From Spirochaetaceae bacterium (lineage in GTDB: Bacteria; Spirochaetota; Spirochaetia; UBA9216): DNA of 7,329 nucleotides. Numbering within the stretch: position 1 is the stretch's first letter; each line of letters opens with the position of its first letter. The notes beneath the pieces were generated by a model. The model saw only the letters and a program-made list of their open reading frames with translations, made no database searches and was not told where the DNA came from. A program made the translations under genes and the position numbers. Shown here piece by piece: positions 5,410 through 7,329 of the stretch. The DNA is taken from the NCBI GenBank assembly GCA_028527945.1, contig JAQQAK010000403.1:1-7329 (forward strand). Reading direction: 5' to 3'.

Positions 5410-6600
5410 TTAACAATTTTTACAAACTTGCTTAAATGCCTTTTCAAAACCGCTAAAAGAACCTTTTATGGTTTTATCTTCTACGCAATAAGATATCCTA
5501 AAATATCCCGGCATTGCAAAGCCGCTTCCTGGCACAACAAGAACTCTCTCTTTCAATAGAAGATCTGCAAAAGCGGCATCATCTCCGCCGGGAGCCTTTA
5601 TAAAAAGGTAAAAAGTACCCTTTGGCTTCTCAAACTCATAACCAATTCTGGATAACTCTTCACAAAGAAGATCGCGCTTTCTCTGATATACACTTATATC
5701 AACGGTTTCTCCCTGAAGTTCTGATACAGCCCTCTGCATTAGAGCCGGGGCATTAACAAAACCCATAATTCGGTTACACAAAATTACTGCATTCATCAGA
5801 TCATCAAAATCATCTGCGGCTGGATTTGCAGCAACATAACCTATTCTTTCTCCAGGCAAAGAAAGATTTTTTGAATAAGAAGTTACAACTATTGAATTAT
5901 TATAAAGCGGAAATACTGCAGGAACCTCGGCTCCATCAAAAACAATATTTCTGTAAGGTTCGTCACAAATTACATAAATACTTCGACCGTATTTATCTGA
6001 AGCTTTTTTAAGAACCTCAAATAAGGAGTTCAGATTCTCTTTTGAATAAATCTTTCCAGATGGATTGTTGGGTGAGTTTAAAATAACAGCCGCAACATCA
6101 GCGCCCATAGCCTTTTCAAAAGCGTCAGCATCAAGCTCAAAATTTTCTTTAGGCTTGATAATTTCAAGTTTTCCACCATGGTTATCAGCATAAAACTTGT
6201 ATTCCATAAAACATGGAGAACTTACCAGAACCCTGTCACCAGGATTAAGTATTGATTTCAGAACAATATTTAAAGCACCACCCGCACCGCAAGTCATAAC
6301 AACACTTTGCTCATCAACATCAGCTTTCTGATCTTTTGAAACCTGAGCCGCAACAGCCTTTCGGGCAAATGAAAAACCTGCGTTTGCCATGTAGCCATGT
6401 TTTGCGGGAATATCTTCTTCCATTATTTTTATAACAGTATCTGTGAATTTCTGAATTGGAGGAACATCAGGGTTCCCTAAGCTAAAATCATAGACATTAT
6501 CGTCCCCGTACTGTTCTTTCAGCTTTGCACCAGTTTCAAACATCTTCCTTATAAAAGAAGATCCTTCCATCATTTCTTTGATATGCGATGATATAGCCAT
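5410..6600 (-). CDS. Class I/II (fold type I) PLP-dependent aminotransferase
   Basis: A 396-residue aminotransferase of normal length. It transfers an amino group between an amino acid and a 2-oxo acid in the cytoplasm. Visible features: 'FSLGNPDVPP' near the N terminus (39-48); 'SPNNPSG' (176-182), with the cofactor-binding Asn; 'CDEPY' (212-216), with the Asp that pairs with the pyridine nitrogen and the Tyr; 'SYSKNLSLPGERIGY' (241-255), with K244 as the Schiff-base lysine; and 'YFRISY' (366-371), with R368 as the substrate carboxylate-binding arginine. The start has GGAG five bases upstream. Substrate specificity cannot be read from the sequence. The closeness of iorAB and paaK suggests aromatic amino acids, but aspartate- or alanine-type activity is possible. 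It is divergent from the XRE-cupin regulator and probably controlled with it. Confidence 0.9.
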   Translation of the reverse strand: MAISSHIKEMMEGSSFIRKMFETGAKLKEQYGDDNVYDFSLGNPDVPPIQKFTDTVIKIMEEDIPAKHGYMANAGFSFARKAVAAQVSKDQKADVDEQSVVMTCGAGGALNIVLKSILNPGDRVLVSSPCFMEYKFYADNHGGKLEIIKPKENFELDADAFEKAMGADVAAVILNSPNNPSGKIYSKENLNSLFEVLKKASDKYGRSIYVICDEPYRNIVFDGAEVPAVFPLYNNSIVVTSYSKNLSLPGERIGYVAANPAADDFDDLMNAVILCNRIMGFVNAPALMQRAVSELQGETVDISVYQRKRDLLCEELSRIGYEFEKPKGTFYLFIKAPGGDDAAFADLLLKERVLVVPGSGFAMPGYFRISYCVEDKTIKGSFSGFEKAFKQVCKNC

Positions 6601-6636
6601 ATTGTCTCCAATTATTTTAAGTTAATTTCAACGAAT

Positions 6637-6665
6637 AAAGTACATTATTAGTGATCATCTTGCAA
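6637..6665 (-). promoter_or_regulatory. Possible promoter of the aminotransferase gene
   Basis: On the minus strand TTGCAA (6660-6665) and TACTTT (6637-6642) have a 17-bp spacer. The -35 is fair and the -10 is poor, so this is tentative. A copy of the AAGTTAA/TTAACTT motif lies between it and the gene (6619-6625), where a repressor could act. Confidence 0.3.
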
Positions 6666-6670
6666 GTCTA

Positions 6671-6717
6671 TTGACAAACAGAAGGCATTGTCTTAACTTA
6701 TACTTAAGAGGTTTAAG
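6671..6717 (+). promoter_or_regulatory. Promoter and candidate operator region of the XRE-cupin regulator
   Basis: A perfect -35 TTGACA (6671-6676) is followed after 17 bp by TAACTT (6694-6699). A better hexamer, TATACT (6699-6704), sits too far (22 bp) from that -35. The -10 region carries clustered related elements: CTTAAC (6692-6697), CTTAAG (6703-6708) and TTTAAG (6712-6717). CTTAA-N7-TTAAG forms an imperfect dyad, and the last two copies are spaced 9 bp apart. The last copy abuts the start codon. The arrangement fits autoregulation by the encoded HTH protein, which is inference. Confidence 0.45.
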
Positions 6718-6719
6718 TA

Positions 6720-7295
6720 TTGATTAAGAAAGATGCTGATTTCGGAAACAAACTTCGTCTCGTTAGAGAACGAAAAAAGATGACACTCAAAGATGTAGCC
6801 TCCAAAGCAGGAGTAAGCGAAAGCCTTATTAGTCAAATTGAACGAAATAAAGTTTCGCCATCTATTGATACACTCGTAACGATAGCCAATGTCTTGAACA
6901 TTGACCTTGAATACCTTTTTAAAGATATCAAAAGTGAGCACAAAGTTACAATAGTAAAACCTGAAGAGCGTAACAGACTCTTGTTAAATGGTGTAGATTA
7001 CCAGCAACTTTCTTTTATTCCTGGCTCTGATATCAATCCTTCCGTAGAAGCTTTTTATATTGATATTCCTCCTGGAAAGGAAAAAGGTGATCTTGAGTTT
7101 GGCCATCCAGGACAGGAGCTTGGTACAATAATAGAAGGAAGCGGACTGTTTATATATGGAACAGAAGAATATACAATAACTAAAGGCGACACGATATCCT
7201 TTCAATCAGATTCGCCTCATATTATAAGAAATACAGGGAAAGAAACCTTGAAAGCCTTGTGGATAATTACCCCAGGCAAAATATTCATAAAATAG
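6720..7295 (+). CDS. XRE-family transcriptional regulator with C-terminal cupin domain
   Basis: A 191-residue two-domain regulator of the common HTH-cupin (PuuR-like) layout. Residues 11-65 form an HTH_3/XRE domain with the 'SESLISQIER' recognition helix (33-42) and the following 'VSPSIDTLVTIANVLNI'. Residues from about 110 to 185 form a cupin_2 ligand-sensing barrel, 'GHPGQELGTIIEGSG' (128-142) and 'GDTISFQSDSPHIIRN' (156-171), with H129, E133 and H167 as possible metal or ligand contacts. The start is TTG, supported by an AGAGG Shine-Dalgarno eight bases upstream and by the HTH beginning right after. It is divergent from the aminotransferase and 12 bp before another gene on the same strand, so it may control both. 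The effector is unknown; an amino acid or arylpyruvate-related compound is a guess from the neighbours. Confidence 0.9.
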   Translation: MIKKDADFGNKLRLVRERKKMTLKDVASKAGVSESLISQIERNKVSPSIDTLVTIANVLNIDLEYLFKDIKSEHKVTIVKPEERNRLLLNGVDYQQLSFIPGSDINPSVEAFYIDIPPGKEKGDLEFGHPGQELGTIIEGSGLFIYGTEEYTITKGDTISFQSDSPHIIRNTGKETLKALWIITPGKIFIK

Positions 7296-7307
7296 AATGG
7301 AGGAAAT

Positions 7308-7329
7308 ATGGGAAAGACAACGGCTCAAA
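7308..7329 (+). CDS. 5' end of an unidentified gene (partial)
   Basis: The first seven codons (MGKTTAQ) lie in the window and the gene continues past the right edge. A strong GGAGG (7299-7303) precedes the ATG by four bases. It follows the regulator by 12 bp, so the two are probably cotranscribed. The residues resemble the beginning of 3-isopropylmalate dehydratase/homoaconitase large subunits (MGKT.AQKI...), but seven residues cannot support a firm call. An ATG at 7297 opens another frame to the edge; the GGAGG position favours 7308. Confidence 0.45.

Noticed and set aside
6693..7205. Minus-strand open frames opposite the XRE-cupin gene
   Set aside because: The plus-strand protein has clear HTH and cupin domains over the whole length; the antisense frames are low-complexity translations of AT-rich DNA.
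1..7329. CRISPR arrays, tRNA or rRNA genes, insertion sequences, phage or toxin-antitoxin systems
   Set aside because: I saw no regularly spaced repeats, tRNA-like cloverleaf sequence, transposase motifs or terminal inverted repeats on reading both strands.

Overview
The window is AT-rich bacterial DNA with compact, sigma70-type gene organisation. It looks like the genome of a strict anaerobe, because its centre is a ferredoxin-linked 2-oxoacid oxidoreductase (IorAB) in an operon with a phenylacetate-CoA ligase-type enzyme. The sequence alone does not fix the lineage. Anaerobic Gram-negative groups such as Desulfobacterota, Spirochaetota or Bacteroidota are possible, but this is a guess.

Layout. 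At the left edge (1-41, minus) a gene starts and runs out of the window, with an extended -10 promoter. A divergent radical SAM protein of the family often linked to uracil-DNA-glycosylase-like proteins lies at 178-1542 (plus). It converges, with 9 bp between stop codons, on the minus-strand operon iorA-iorB-paaK (5039 to 1552). That operon has its own well-formed promoter at about 5099-5127 and a perfect 18-bp dyad over the expected transcription start. Upstream of it, a separate short minus-strand unit encodes a 45-residue single-pass membrane protein (5190-5327). This small gene was found by direct translation, has a strong Shine-Dalgarno site, and ends inside an intrinsic terminator. Further upstream is a minus-strand class I/II PLP aminotransferase (5410-6600). 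Divergent from it is an XRE-cupin regulator with a TTG start (6720-7295, plus), followed 12 bp later by the first codons of another gene (7308 onward).

How the genes fit together (inference). The aminotransferase interconverts an amino acid and its 2-oxo acid. IorAB interconverts arylpyruvate with aryl-acetyl-CoA, CO2 and reduced ferredoxin. The PaaK-type ligase links aryl-acetate to aryl-acetyl-CoA. Together these form a complete route between aromatic amino acids and arylacetates. It could run oxidatively (fermentation) or reductively (salvage of arylacetates into aromatic amino acids), and the sequence does not say which. The XRE-cupin protein, divergent from the aminotransferase, is the obvious candidate local regulator.

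Most notable points: the small membrane protein resembles accessory subunits of sodium:solute symporters but has no symporter beside it; IorA lacks the usual C-terminal ferredoxin domain; the radical SAM protein lacks its usual partner; and two candidate operator motifs lie in the intergenic regions.
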